Source: Rhizophagus clarus
Lineage: Eukaryota; Glomeromycota; Glomeromycetes; Glomerales; Glomeraceae
Reading direction: 5' to 3'
DNA: 64,000 nt
Assembly: GCA_015698045.1 (NCBI GenBank)
Contig: BLAL01000274.1
Span: 1,488,001 to 1,552,000, forward strand
Under the pieces are notes generated by a model, which saw only the letters and a list, made by a program, of their open reading frames with translations, had not been told where the DNA came from and did not search any database. Each line of letters begins with the position of its first letter. The stretch's first letter is position 1. The translations under genes and the position numbers were made by a program. Of the stretch, positions 1 through 11,898 are shown one piece after another.

Positions 1-2692
1 AAGTTTAAATAAACTGGTAACGTAATACCGTTATCGCGGACCACAGTACTCTAGATATCTTGCAAATTTTAGGGGGTACGGTTGACGTTGTACCTCGGGT
101 GTATGAAATTTTTTTTATAAATGGAGGATTTTAATAAATTGTAAAATATTTAAGCGTGTCGCTTGGGTGAAATTAGATTGTTTAATGGTAAATCAAAAGA
201 AATTGGAGATTTTTTTTTTTTTTTCAGAAAAAAGAGGAAGGAAATTATACGGCCCCCGAATATGATTGGAACCTCGTCGTGATAATTGATGTGATATCTA
301 CTATGTTTACTAGTATCAAAATGGCCAAAGTGTACATGGTTACACTTATATTAGAGAAATTATTTCCAAAGTGTACGAAACAGTTTATCTTAATGTGATA
401 TCTTCATATTCAGAGGTCGTGATATTATACATAGAGGCTGTTTTTAAATAAAAAAAATTATGAATAAATGTTATTTTTATTTTGGTATAATATATATATT
501 TCATATTATTGAATCTTTCTTCTGATGTAAAAATATAAATCAATATACTCGTCAGCGGCAAATAATTTATCCGATTCCCCGTACCGCAGTATTTGTGAAA
601 TGACGTTTCCAACGAAAAAGTACACTGAAATCTTTTTTAAGAAAATGTATCTAGTGTTCAATCTAAAAATTGTTAACATACTGTTTCTTATTTTCGTTAC
701 TTTTTTCGTATATTTAAAAAGGGTGAAAATATTTTGATACTTTTTCTGCGTATTTAGAAAGGTCATTTGAAGCAGATTTGAAGCGGAGCAGAGAATGATT
801 ATGATGAAAACGATTTATATCTAACGATAGGGTTCTTAATCAAGTCGAGTAAGATCAATTAATCGATCATAAGATTTCAGCTATTGGACTAACTTTGATT
901 GATATTTGATCTATCAAATTTGCCTAAATTGATTGATCTTTTTTACCCATGCTAATCGACCATAATAATATGATGTAATATTATGACCTCATAGCGGATA
1001 GTTTGAAGATCAGGTGATCGGTAATCGCAAATCTATTTTTCTTAAATTTGACGCGAAAAAAAAAAATGTCAGACAAGAGCAAAAAATGTAAATATTAAAA
1101 TAATATCATGTCAACAATCTAAAGATAATGGCTCAGGTTCAAATGATAATCAAGTAATCCTTTGGTATAAATTCATTTTAAAATTGTTTGAAAGTTTAGA
1201 AATGAAATTTAATCAAATTTAATAAATTCAATCAATGATCTACTGTATCAATTTTAAATCGATTATCCTATTTTTGTTTGATCGATCAAATCATCGATCG
1301 TTGGAAAGTATTTTATTAGTCTTACATAATAAATAATAATTACTTTTGAAGACAATATAAAATTCTGAGAATACTCAATTCAAAGCATAATTTTTAAGGA
1401 TTAAGCAAGAAATTACTAGTATAAGGTTAATTTTAGTATTTTATGACAACCTTGAAATTTTATATTATAAAAAACAATTTCATATGAATTTACGTATAAA
1501 ATTTTTAGATGATTCCAGAAGACGCAGACACAGACTGATTTTTGAGCATAAAATAATTTTTAATAATTTAAAGTATATCACAAATTATTATCCTGATTCA
1601 TGTTTGTTTAAAAAAAACTGCAAAATATTAAGACTTAACAAAAATTGACGTGACCTGGATATGAAACCCATTATGTCGGTTGAGTGGAACCGACAGGACC
1701 GTGAGACCATTTTTACCTTAAAAAGAAAATACTCTTTAAATTTTAGAGCCTTAAAAAGCCCTAATTAACATTTGCTTAAAATAGCATTACACAAATAATG
1801 CAAATAGGTATATTGACTCTGCCAGCGTCTATATACTCATCTTTTTTTTCATTTATTTTTTCATTTATTTTTATTTAACTACAGTAAATCATAATATGAG
1901 CTATTAACTAATTATTATTATTATCATTATAATTTATTTATTTTTTTCATCAAATTTACGCGATCTTATTTATCTAGGATTAATAATTAATGACTAATTA
2001 AATAAAAAAAAAAGGAACTTGGACTCTATTGTAAATTTCCGATTCCATGGTTGTTCAATTTTATTATTCAAATCTTTTCATCATATGAATAATATTGTCG
2101 TAGTATTTAATTTAGTTTTAAACACGCATAAATCCAAGAACATTCGCATTTATAAAATGGATAGAAAATTTACAATGAATTAAAACTTAAATTAATAATC
2201 AAATTATAGAAGTACAATTGTATTTATCGAAATATAAATAAAAGGTCAGGTTCAAATTTGCGTATAACCTACCAAAAAAAAAATAATAATAGTTTTTCGA
2301 AAAAGAATTAATTAAAAATCGAGTTGCCGGGTCATTTGAAAGATTTTCATGAAAACCATAAAAATTAAATTATTTATTGCCTTAGGGAAATTTCGTTTAT
2401 ATCAATAAATTATAAAGCAGAGAGAGGTTAGAATAAATTTTATTATTTAGTAAAATTATTAACAACTCAAATAATAACTTCTCCAAGAGATAATAAAGTC
2501 ATTCAAAGTAAATATATTTAAGTTATTAACCATAAAAAATTTTCTTACGTACAAAGTAAATGTTTATAGTACATAAAAATACAAACAACAAACGTAATAA
2601 ATATAGCCTAATCTACCTAAATTAGTCCTACAGTCTATAGTTGCGAGCGAAGAATTCTTTGAATGATTATTTTTCGTCGGGCATATTTCTTT
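1..2692. other. AT-rich intergenic region, no gene supported
   Basis: Only short, biased open frames occur here and none resembles a known protein. The DNA is rich in A and T runs and in GATC/ATCGAT words between 840 and 1300. A perfect 7-bp stem (GTCGGTT / AACCGAC, 1675-1694) lies in one of the few less AT-rich patches. The right end is the 3' flank of the SLR gene that follows on the minus strand. Nothing else is supported. Confidence 0.6.
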
Positions 2693-5056
2693 CTACTGTT
2701 TCAGATTTGATAATATATATTGTGCTATTTCGTGTCCATTTTCTGCTGCTTTATTGTACCAAAAAATAGCTTTTTTTGAATCCCGATAATAATCATCATA
2801 TAAAACTGCAAGATTATATTGTGCAGTAATATGTCCCTTATCAGCTGCCGTACTATATAATTCAATTGCCTTTTCTTTATGAAATTTAGTACCAATTCCC
2901 TTATCATAACAATACCCTAATTCAAATTGTGCATATAAATATCCTCGATCAGCTGATTTTTCAAAATATTTAAATGCTTTAAATTCATTTTTTTCAACAT
3001 CTATTCCATTCTTATAACGGTTGCCTAAATTATATTGCGCAACTTCATGTCCATTTTCTGCAGCTTTATTATACCAGTAAATAGCTTTTACTAAATTCTC
3101 TTCTGTTCCTTCACCATTTTCATATAAAAATCCTAAATTATATTGCGCAATTTCATGTCCATTTTTTGCAGCCTTATTATACCAGTAAATAGCTTTTAAT
3201 AAATTCTCTTCTGTTCCTTCACCATTTTCATATAATAATCCTAAATTATTTTGTGCAACTTCATGTTCTTTTTTAACTACTACTTTACTATATAATTTAA
3301 ATGCTTTTATTTTATCAACTTCGGTACCAATTCCTTTATCATAGCAATACGCAAGTTTAAAATCAACTTCAGCATCATACTTAATAAATTCTGCATTTAA
3401 ACAACCAAGTTCAGTTGAATTTTTATAATATTTAAATGCTTTTGTTTTATTAACTTTAGTACCAACTCCATCATTATACCAATATCCTTCTATATTTGAA
3501 CGATCTTGTTCAGCTGATTTCTTATAATATTCAAATGCTTTTGCTTTATCAACTTCAGTACCAATTCCTTCATCATAACAACATCCAAGCTTAAATTGTG
3601 CATACAAAAATCCTTGTTCAGCGGACTTTTTATAATATTCAAATGCTTTATTACCATCCATTTCAACTCCTGCTCCAGATTGATAATAATCACCTAATTT
3701 ATATTGTGCTAATTCATGTCCATTTTCTGCTGCCTTATTATACCAATAGATTGTTTTTTCAATATCCCAATAATTTTCATATATGAATGCAAGGCTATAT
3801 TGTGCAATGACGTGTCCTTTATAAGCTACTATATTGTATAATTCAATTGCTTTTTTGTAATCAAGTCCAGTACCAAATCCCTCATAATAACAATTTCCTA
3901 ATTCAAATTGTGCATCCAAATATTCTTTATTGGCTGATTTTTTATAATACTCAAAAGCAATCCTATCATAATCCTCTATATTTTCTCTATTTTTATAATA
4001 ATTGCCTAAATTATATTGCGCAAATTTATTTCCTTTTTCTGCTGCTTTACCGTACCAGTAAATAGCTTTTTCTAAATCTTTTTCTATTTCAACTCCATCT
4101 TGGTAGTAGTTGCCCAAAATATATTGTGCCGTTGAATACCCTCCTTTAGCCGATTTGAGATACCAATTAAAAGCATTTTTAACGTCTTTATCGATTCCTA
4201 TTCCATTTTGATAACAAATACCTAAATTATATTGCGCACGTGAATCACCTTCATTAGCAACTTTTAAGTACCATTCAAGTGCTTTTTTCTCATCTTTTTT
4301 TATTCCAATCCCATTTTGATGACAATAACCCAGGTTAATTTGTGCGTCAGGATTTCCTCCTTCTGCTGATTTTAAGTAAAATTCAAATGCTTTAGATTCA
4401 TCTTTCTTTTTTCCTACTCCATATTGATAACAATAACCTAAATTATTTAATTCTATTAATTTGTTTCTTTCTATTTGAATTTCACTAAAACCTTTATCTT
4501 GTGATTCAAAATATTTTTCCATAGTATTCATCTCATCTTTACATATATTTATTTCTAATCCGTTAAAATTTTCAACTTGATTATGTGACATTACGTTCAT
4601 ATTTTCCAAACATTCAAATTCTTTTGCAATCAGATCTCTTTTATCCAAAATAATATCCTTATAATAATAAGATGATAATAAATATTTTGATATAATAATA
4701 TTTAATAATTGATATATAGAAATTAATTTTTGATCATTCTCATTCATATTATTCTTAATTGATAATAAGTATAATTTCAATGATTTCTCCTTATCAATAA
4801 CCGTATTACTTATACCATTTTCATAAAAAAATCCTATTAAACTTGAAAACCAATTATTATTTTCTTCATGATTTTCCATTAATTTTAAAATTATTTCAGG
4901 ATTCTTTTTATTAACGTTAAAATAATCTTGTACCCATTCTTTTAAAATATCTTCGAAATTTCTATAATCGTCCAAGTTTGTGATACGTTGGTAAAAACTT
5001 TTTAAAAATTCTTTTAAGAATATTTCATCATTTCTGAAACCATTATTTGATGACAT
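2693..5056 (-). CDS. Sel1-like-repeat (SLR) protein, intact
   Basis: An uninterrupted single-exon frame of 787 residues from the chosen Met. The frame is open to another Met at 5128, but I start at 5056 because the protein then begins MSSNNGF, matching the MSSNTLN start of the paralogue at 16287 and followed by the same FLK-FLK-FY segment. Residues 1 to about 200 form a helical N-terminal region shared with that paralogue. From about residue 200 to the end there are roughly fifteen SLR units of about 36 residues, with the pattern AQYNLG-CY-GxG-KD-KAFxWY-KAAExG. SLRs are alpha-helical solenoids of the TPR superfamily that usually act as protein-binding scaffolds. No signal peptide or membrane span is evident, so it is probably cytosolic. 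One unit in the middle is irregular (SNIEGYWYNDGVG). The binding partner is unknown. Confidence 0.9.
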   Translation of the reverse strand: MSSNNGFRNDEIFLKEFLKSFYQRITNLDDYRNFEDILKEWVQDYFNVNKKNPEIILKLMENHEENNNWFSSLIGFFYENGISNTVIDKEKSLKLYLLSIKNNMNENDQKLISIYQLLNIIISKYLLSSYYYKDIILDKRDLIAKEFECLENMNVMSHNQVENFNGLEINICKDEMNTMEKYFESQDKGFSEIQIERNKLIELNNLGYCYQYGVGKKKDESKAFEFYLKSAEGGNPDAQINLGYCHQNGIGIKKDEKKALEWYLKVANEGDSRAQYNLGICYQNGIGIDKDVKNAFNWYLKSAKGGYSTAQYILGNYYQDGVEIEKDLEKAIYWYGKAAEKGNKFAQYNLGNYYKNRENIEDYDRIAFEYYKKSANKEYLDAQFELGNCYYEGFGTGLDYKKAIELYNIVAYKGHVIAQYSLAFIYENYWDIEKTIYWYNKAAENGHELAQYKLGDYYQSGAGVEMDGNKAFEYYKKSAEQGFLYAQFKLGCCYDEGIGTEVDKAKAFEYYKKSAEQDRSNIEGYWYNDGVGTKVNKTKAFKYYKNSTELGCLNAEFIKYDAEVDFKLAYCYDKGIGTEVDKIKAFKLYSKVVVKKEHEVAQNNLGLLYENGEGTEENLLKAIYWYNKAAKNGHEIAQYNLGFLYENGEGTEENLVKAIYWYNKAAENGHEVAQYNLGNRYKNGIDVEKNEFKAFKYFEKSADRGYLYAQFELGYCYDKGIGTKFHKEKAIELYSTAADKGHITAQYNLAVLYDDYYRDSKKAIFWYNKAAENGHEIAQYILSNLKQ

Positions 5057-5128
5057 TTTGTTCTCGGATGAATGGATGAATAGTTTTGAAAGAAAGGGTA
5101 AATAATTGAAAAATATCGAGTCATGCAT

Positions 5129-5509
5129 TTATTATTGACGACGAAAATAGAGTCGGTATACTAAATTTGGTAAATTTTTTTTTGAAATAACGATCACTGT
5201 TTAGAAAATAACTCACGTGATAATATATTTTGCTGCGGAACAATACATGCGACTAAAGGTAAGTCAAACTTCCATATTTTATAAGAGTATAATTCTAATA
5301 TTTTTAATATTTTTACCTTTGTGTTTCACATAATTAGTCCGAAGTGTAGCAGGACTCAGAAATATACATATAGGGGTAGGGTCAACAGATGCGTCGTCAT
5401 TATAGTGAAGTTAGACGGAGTAAGGTTTTAATTTGCGTATAATTCATGATTTTTTTGTCCATAATTAGATTATTAAATTGCGCATTTTTTATCAAAATTT
5501 TTATATGTA
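5129..5509. other. Intergenic upstream flank of the SLR gene
   Basis: This holds the presumed promoter of the minus-strand SLR gene, but I see no site I can name. Around 5345-5385 there is a short segment (GGACTCAGAAATATACATAT and neighbours) that recurs inverted near 8600-8645, so part of the region is probably an old dispersed repeat. Confidence 0.4.
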
Positions 5510-6560
5510 AGAACAAGAAATAGAATTATTGGAAGGGGAGCTGGAAGCCCTTCAGCTATTGCCGTAACAAACATTACATGATTTAAAATGGAACTGAAAT
5601 TATTTGTTCTTGTTATTATCATAATAAGCCAGTCATTATAGAGAATGTCGAATACGAGCGGATTGAAGAGGGATATCCTATTGGTACTATCGAAATTTGC
5701 TTATTTTTATCTTATCATGTGTTTTTACTTTGAGCTTAGCAGTTCTTTTTGTAATTTGCTTTAATTGATTCAATCTCTCACTTAGTGTACTTAGCGAACA
5801 GTAACTACAAGCATTATAAAAATCTTGAATCTTTATCTTTTTCTTCATAGTTTCTTTATCCTTTGTCTTTTATTTGGATTAATTTATTTATTTATTTTTC
5901 TTCGAGTTTATGTTTTTGGTTGATTCAGTCTTTTATAAATGTAAAATATGAATTTTATTTGCTGGTTAGTGATCAAAGATCAAAAAATTAAACGCTTGTA
6001 TGAATTGTAGGCAATCAAATTTCTAAAAATTCTGCGCAACTTGTGATCATCATATATCACATGATTTCTTAATTCGTGATTGTGATCAAAAATTTTTTTG
6101 ATACAGCTTCATTTTTACGAAAGGAGAAAAATTCAAATCAAAAATGGAAGGTGATCTCCATTTTTATTTTATTTTTTCTAAGTTTTTTGAATTTTTTCAT
6201 TTTTCGAAAAAGAGAAAAATTCAAATCAAAAATGGAAGGTGATCTCCATTTTTATTTTTTTTTTTCTAAGTTTTTTGAATTTTTCATTTTTACGAAAAGA
6301 GAAAAAATTTCAAACAAAAACAGAAAGTGATTCCCATTTCTAACAGAAAAAAAAATTCAAAAAAACGTTAGTTTCACTATACTAACTACCAAATATATAA
6401 AATTATTTGCGACTTTTTTCATCCAAATTGGGAATTTTGTTTAGATTAAAAATACGCCCAATTTTTCATTTTAAGACATGATTGTCAAAAAATTAATGCA
6501 TTTCAGGATATGATCTTCAATTTCGGTGCAAAAAATTTGTTGTGTTTTAATTAATTCAGT
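5510..6560. repeat. Dispersed repeat, copy 1 (inverted partner at 57257-58925)
   Basis: Several blocks here recur in reverse complement at 57257-58925 and in the same relative order: the stretch near 5520 (GGAGCTGGAAGCCC, partner near 58885), the words around 5900-5990 (CGAGTTTATG...GATTCAG, partner near 58520), and the block 6350-6535 (GGGAATTTTGTTTAGATT, GACATGATTGTCAAAAAATT), whose partner is 57260-57420. Inside it a roughly 100-bp piece containing AAAAATGGAAGGTGATCTCC is repeated twice (6115-6290). No coding capacity or clean termini are visible, so the class is unknown. The open frame over 6076-6330 is simply this internal duplication. Confidence 0.75.
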
Positions 6561-6839
6561 TCGCGTATATTTGGTCTAAATTTGGCCGATCATATACTAA
6601 CATATCAATTGGGTTGCTCAGTAATCAGATCGATCAAAAATAAGATTGGCAAATTTAATTTTTTGCTAATGTTTTATTCCCATTTATTTTTTTCATTTTC
6701 TCCTCCTTTCCCTTCTACTCTTTTCCCTTTACCTTACTCTCCAGTTGTCAGGCCTTTCCTTTTCGTCCCTTTCCCCTCTATTGGCTTTTTCTTTTCCCAC
6801 AGCTCTCCTTTTCCCATAACTTTCCTTTTCTCGCGGCTT

Positions 6840-8070
6840 TTTCGTTTGGATACAAATTTCGGTAAGGACTAAGGAGAAAGGTTTTTTTAAATTTATTCTT
6901 TTAATGAAATGTTTACTAATATGTTTATATTTTATGTTTTTCTTTAGGCCGAGTAGAATAAAGGATAATTCGATTTTCTTTTTTTTTCAGACAGCCAGAT
7001 CTTTGGACGCGTGGTGATTTGGTAAGGGAATCCGAAATATATTTTCTTTTAAATTGGTTTCTTTTATCGAAACGTTTTATTAACACGTTTCGACTTTATT
7101 CTCTTTTTAGGTGGCTAGGACCTTTATCGCGTAGATTTCTGATTAAAAAAAAAAAAACTTAATAATATGAGAAAATGATAACAATTATCAGTTATACTGT
7201 GTGACGACCATCCAAGTGGTTATAAATTTCATTTTTAGTGGTATTTCGATCTGGATACTGTCCTGGATGCAAGAAGAGGTAATCTTTTATTTTTTACTTA
7301 TTTGGTTTATTTCAACGAACTGTTACTAACAGCTTGTTTTTAGAAATAGTTTTCAATTTTAGATGGTCTGGACACGTAGAAATTTTGATAAATTTTCTTT
7401 TTAAGACGGATAGGGGCGTAAATCTTTGGCCAGAACTCGGAACTTGCAACTTTTTTTGGGTCTAGATGTGATGTGTGAAGTAAGAAATCTGGAATTATTT
7501 TTTTAATATATTTCTTTGTTTAACACGACTTTAGATCTTTGAAAACGTGAGATTTTGATATACTGTTTATATATATATTGGCAAGTAAAAATATTATCTA
7601 TTTTAGCGAACATTACTAACTTTTCGTTCTTTTTTTTCTTTAGGAGTTTTTTTTGAGTCTCTCTGAACGTGGTAAGTGGTAACCGGGAAAGTAAAAAAGT
7701 AAATAAATATATATATAAATATTTTTGTATATTTTTATTTATAACTATTAACTGTTTATTTTATTTCTTTATTTTTAGGCGCGTTGGATCTTGGTATATC
7801 GGCTTCAGTTCTTTTTTTCTTTAGATGAGTTAGGACGAATGTATTTTTGTAGGAAGCCTTTTTAGTAATTTTTTTTAGTCTTTTAATGAAACTGCTATTA
7901 ACAGCTTCATTTCATTACTATTTTTTTTTTAGATCACCAATTTTTCAAATCTTCGGAGGTGAAACTTCATATTTTGAACAGCTTGAATCTTAGGAACTTG
8001 GATTCTTTTTTAATTTGTTCCTTTAACAAAACACTTGCTAATGAACGGCGTTTTAGATGCAAAAAAGTTA
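6840..8070 (+). repeat. Degenerate tandem array of intron-like units
   Basis: Successive units of roughly 100-140 bp each combine three parts. First is a short segment resembling GGCTAGGATCTTTGG...CGCGTGGTATTTTG (for example 6997-7020, 7112-7133, 7362-7383, 7780-7800). Second, often, is a GTAAG/GTAAT donor-like word (6861, 7021, 7280, 7670). Third is a T-rich stretch holding a CTAAC/TTAAC branch-point-like core within a short inverted repeat (GAAACG...CGTTTC, about 7068-7089), ending in TTTTTAG. The acceptor-like TTTAG recurs at about 6946, 7110, 7240, 7343, 7532, 7645, 7779, 7824 and 7933. No long open frame joins the exon-like pieces. It could be a minisatellite, a spliced non-coding RNA or a decayed repetitive gene. 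Confidence 0.55.
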
Positions 8071-10413
8071 TCAGGGTTAAGAACCAATTATTTGTTTAAT
8101 GTTATTTGGAAGCAAACTGCTGATATGGAGACTATAAAACGATAAAAAATGAGAATATTTTATTGGTTTTACGGTTTATTGCTAATAGTTATATTAGACT
8201 AAATAATAAAATATGATATCCAATATTTTAAATTAATGATAAATAAATTGATAAATAAATAAATTATGCATAATATACAATAAATTTAATAAATTAATAA
8301 TATAACAATAAATATCCGTAAGGATTCCTTAATTGTAAATCTAGGATTCTATAAACTTTTAGTTCCAAAGATCCGCTGAGGATCCTAATTAATTATTGAA
8401 AATAAGAATTCTTTCTATATGGACCCTGGCTGGTGCAGCTTGAAAAGCTCAAGCTAGCTCGTAAGTCAGCTCGGCTAAATTCTTGATAGTCTGAAATTTT
8501 ATTTGTGTATTTTTGCAGGATTTTCAATATCGGATGTCAATTTTGCGTACCGTCATATAAAAACCCTTGCGTACAGATCATAATAAATTTTTTTCTCGTT
8601 ACCTGACCCCTATATATATATTTCTGGGTCCTAGTGTAGCGAAGGACTATATATACTTCTACGCCTGATGACGTTATGTCCGGAACTCCAGATGTCCGGA
8701 TAATTCCCAATTATTAGACATAAATAAATGAATAATTTAATTGGATTTTAAGATCATTGAAAATAATGGATTATTTACATTCTTTTATAAATCAAATTTA
8801 TTCTACTAATTGTTTACAATTCAAAACAGTTAACTTATAAAATATTAAGAGAATTAATAGAATAAAAATTATTAATTAATGTTATAAAAAAAATATGATT
8901 TATGTAAAGTTATTATGTTAAAACACAATGAAAATGAATTAAACCTCGAAAATTTTAAAATTAATCATAAAATTAAATTAGATCACCTAAACAAAATAAA
9001 TATATTTTATACTTTTGATCCTTGAGTTTCAGTCTATCTACATAATATAACCGAGAACTTATTATACATCATATTACGCACCAGTAAAAAAAGATTGGGT
9101 AGACTGGATTATAAGTTATTTATGCAAATAATTATCCAAATTTAATCTGATTGTACAAATTTTTCTAGTGCCATCAATTGTAAAGTAGCGTCAGAAGGTA
9201 TGTTTAGTTCTTACTTTGTAAATAAGTTAAAATTATGAGCCCATTCCTATTGAAATTACTGACTTTAATGGCTGTAAATAATAATTGATAGTATAGAAAC
9301 CTTCTGCTCGCACAAGAATTTCAGTATTATTACATTCAGTATTTCTGAATTTATATCTGTTTTTAATTCGTTCACAATAGAAATTTAACTAACGTGGTGA
9401 AAAAATGGAATAGATAAATCGTTTATGTTAAAGTAAACGAATAAATTGTCCTTTATGAATAAGATAAATAATAATTATTAATATTTGATATAATTTTCTT
9501 ATGATAACAGATAAGTGGAGCAAAAATACACTTAAATAAAGACAAAGAACGAAAATTTATGTTTTCCCTCTTATTTGTATATTATAAATATACCATTTTA
9601 TTCTAAATTCCGTCATCAATAAAGGTATTAATAATCTAAAAAAAAAGTATATAAAAATGTGAGTTTGTATAAATAATATTGTTACTTTGTATAATCCTAA
9701 TTCAAATATATATATTTTAGCTTTATGTTATGTATCGTAGTACGATTATTATGTGGTAAAAGTGGAGCATCGGGAATAAAATTTAATTCGTAATTGTAAA
9801 TTATTTACTTTACAATGTATTCTATTAATAGCTTTGAATAATTATCACTGCAGCGACAGAAAATTGTTTTTAAAACAACAATAGTTTGTCTTTTTAAAGA
9901 AAGACCACAAAACCGTAAAATTATTTACGCGAAATATAATTTTTCCCTTCACAATAAACAAACAAAAATTCGTTATTTTATGTTCAGGTTCGGTAAATAA
10001 TTAAATATGCAAGGTTCCAAGAAATTAATAATGAAATGATTATTTAGGAGTTGTATAGGTCGCAGTAGTATTAGTAAATCTAGAATAATTTTATATTGAT
10101 ATTTGTATCAGGCTATTATAATAGAAGCCAGATGGTTACACCGGATAAATCACTCATTCGGCACAAAGCACCGAATAACTATTATTTTTACTGCGTCCGA
10201 AATGACGTAAAAACCATTAGGGAGTTTGACGATCATTTGCACCAATTAGATTCTAATAATTTTTGAGGCGTAATATGCAAATTGCGGCAGATGTGGCAAC
10301 ACATAACTTGTTACACGAGACTTATTTTTATTTTTAGTTATGTCAAACAAATAGTTATCCAAGATGATCATGTGAACAATTTTGTTACAAATCAAAAAAA
10401 AAAAAATTGTTAA
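8071..10413. other. AT-rich intergenic region
   Basis: No coding frame is supported. Near 8600-8645 a segment (CCCCTATATATATATTTCTGGGTCC) is the inverted relative of one near 5345-5385. Near 8675-8700 two ATGTCCGGA words occur, the same word that is abundant in the CCCTA-ended element at 52.9-53.3 kb. The last bases before 10414 do not continue the SLR reading frame and mark the 5' break of the pseudogene that follows. Confidence 0.4.
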
Positions 10414-11898
10414 AATAAAATAAAAGCATTTGAATTATATAAAATTGCAGCTGAAAAAGGACATAGTTCAGCACAAAATTGTTTAGGAATCTTATATGAA
10501 TATGGTGAAGGTACAGAAATGAATTTAGAAAGGGCTATATACTGGTATAATGAAGCAGCAGTAAATGGAAGTATAAAAGCGTTGTATAATTTAGCTATGA
10601 ATTATAAAAATGGGATAGGAGTTGAAAAAAATGAAAGAAAAGCATTTGAATATTATGAAAAAGCAGCTGATCAAGAACATTTAAAAGCTCGATTTCAACT
10701 TGGATATTGTTATGATAAAGGAATTGGAACGGAAATCAATAAAATAAAAGCATTTGAATTATATGAAATTGCAGCTGAAAAAGGACATAGTTCAGCACAA
10801 AATTGTTTAGGAATCTTATATGAATATGATGAAGGTACAGAAATGAATTTAGAAAGGGCTATATACTGGTATAATATAGCAGCAGAAAATGGAAACAAAG
10901 TAGCGGAATATAATTTAGGTATTAATTATGAAAACGGAAAAGGAGTTGAAAAAGATGAAAGGAAAGCATTTGAATATTATAAGTAATCAGCTGAACAAGG
11001 ATATTTAAATGCCCAATTTAAACTCGGATATTGTTATGATAAAGGAATCGGAACTGAAATCAATAAAACAAAAGCATTTGAATTATACAAAGAAGCAGCT
11101 GAAAAAGGAGATGTTTCAGCACAAAACAATTTAGGAGTCCGATATGAATATGGTGAAGGAATTGAAAAGAATATAGAAAAGGCTATATACTGGTATAATA
11201 AAGCAGCAGAAAATGGAGATGAAGTAGCATTATACAACTTAGGTGAATGTTATGAGTTAGGGATTGGTGTAAATAAAAATGAAATCAAGGCATTTGAATA
11301 TATTGAAAAATCAGCTGAAAATGGATTTGTGAATGCAAAATTTCAACTTGGATATTACTATGTAAATGGTATTGGAACTGAAATAAGTAAACAGAAAGGA
11401 TTTGAATTATATAATGAGGCAGCAGGCAGTAATATCAAGGTTAATCTTGTTGAAAATGATGAAGAAATAGTAAATGATTTAGACAAAGTTAATTATTGGT
11501 ATCACAAATCTGCAGAATATGATAACAAATTTGCATTATATAAATTAGGTGGATTTTACGAATTAGGAAAGGGTGTTTTGATAAATAAAGTTATTGCATT
11601 TGATTTTTACAAAAAATCGGCAGATCAAGGATTTATTGATGCTCAATATAAACTTGGACATCTTTATGAAAAAGGAGTCGGAACTGATATTGATAAAGAA
11701 AAAGCATTTTATTTATATAAAATAGCGGCAGAAGGTGGAAATCTCAATGCACAAAAGTGTCTTGCATCTTTATTTGAACAAGGTGAAGGGACTGAAAAAA
11801 ATGTAAAAAATGCTATTTACTGGTATAATAAGGTTTTAGAAAATGGATGCTTAGATGTACAAAAGAATTTAGATTTTCTTTTATTTCTACAAAAATAA
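10414..11898 (+). pseudogene. SLR gene, 5'-truncated and interrupted once
   Basis: SLR coding begins abruptly at 10414 in mid-repeat ([16 protein letters not shown]) right after an in-frame TAA at 10411, so the start, the N-terminal region and early repeats are missing. Reading is open to a TAA at 10984-10986 and then continues in the same frame to 11898: exactly one in-frame stop splits a unit (EYYK, stop, SAEQGY). About twelve SLR units are recognisable. The last 190 residues align with the C-terminus of the intact paralogue ending at 19217 (both have a KGFELYNEAAG unit followed by a spacer and DLDKxNYWYHK). The 3' end is a normal TAA. An internal 324-bp duplication lies near its 5' end. 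Translation could restart at Met codons 10519 or 11329, but decay is the simpler reading. Confidence 0.85.
10423..10869 (+). repeat. 324-bp offset internal duplication in the SLR pseudogene
   Basis: The segment beginning at 10423 (AAAGCATTTGAATTATAT) recurs almost unchanged from 10747 for about 120 bp. The offset of 324 bp equals 108 residues, that is three 36-residue SLR units. This is what unequal crossing over or slippage between repeat units would leave. The near identity of the two copies implies the event was recent relative to divergence among other units. Confidence 0.85.

Noticed and set aside
506-766. Two short overlapping minus-strand frames near the left edge
   Set aside because: Composition is ordinary AT-rich intergenic DNA and neither has a recognisable motif.
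1675-1694. tRNA or structured RNA at the GTCGGTT/AACCGAC stem
   Set aside because: Only one stem is present; no cloverleaf arms, T-loop or promoter boxes could be found around it.
6582-6872. 96-residue protein with an S/F/P-rich C-terminus
   Set aside because: The frame arises from a pyrimidine-rich tract (CCTTTCCC words) and runs into the intron-like array; no start context or homology is seen.
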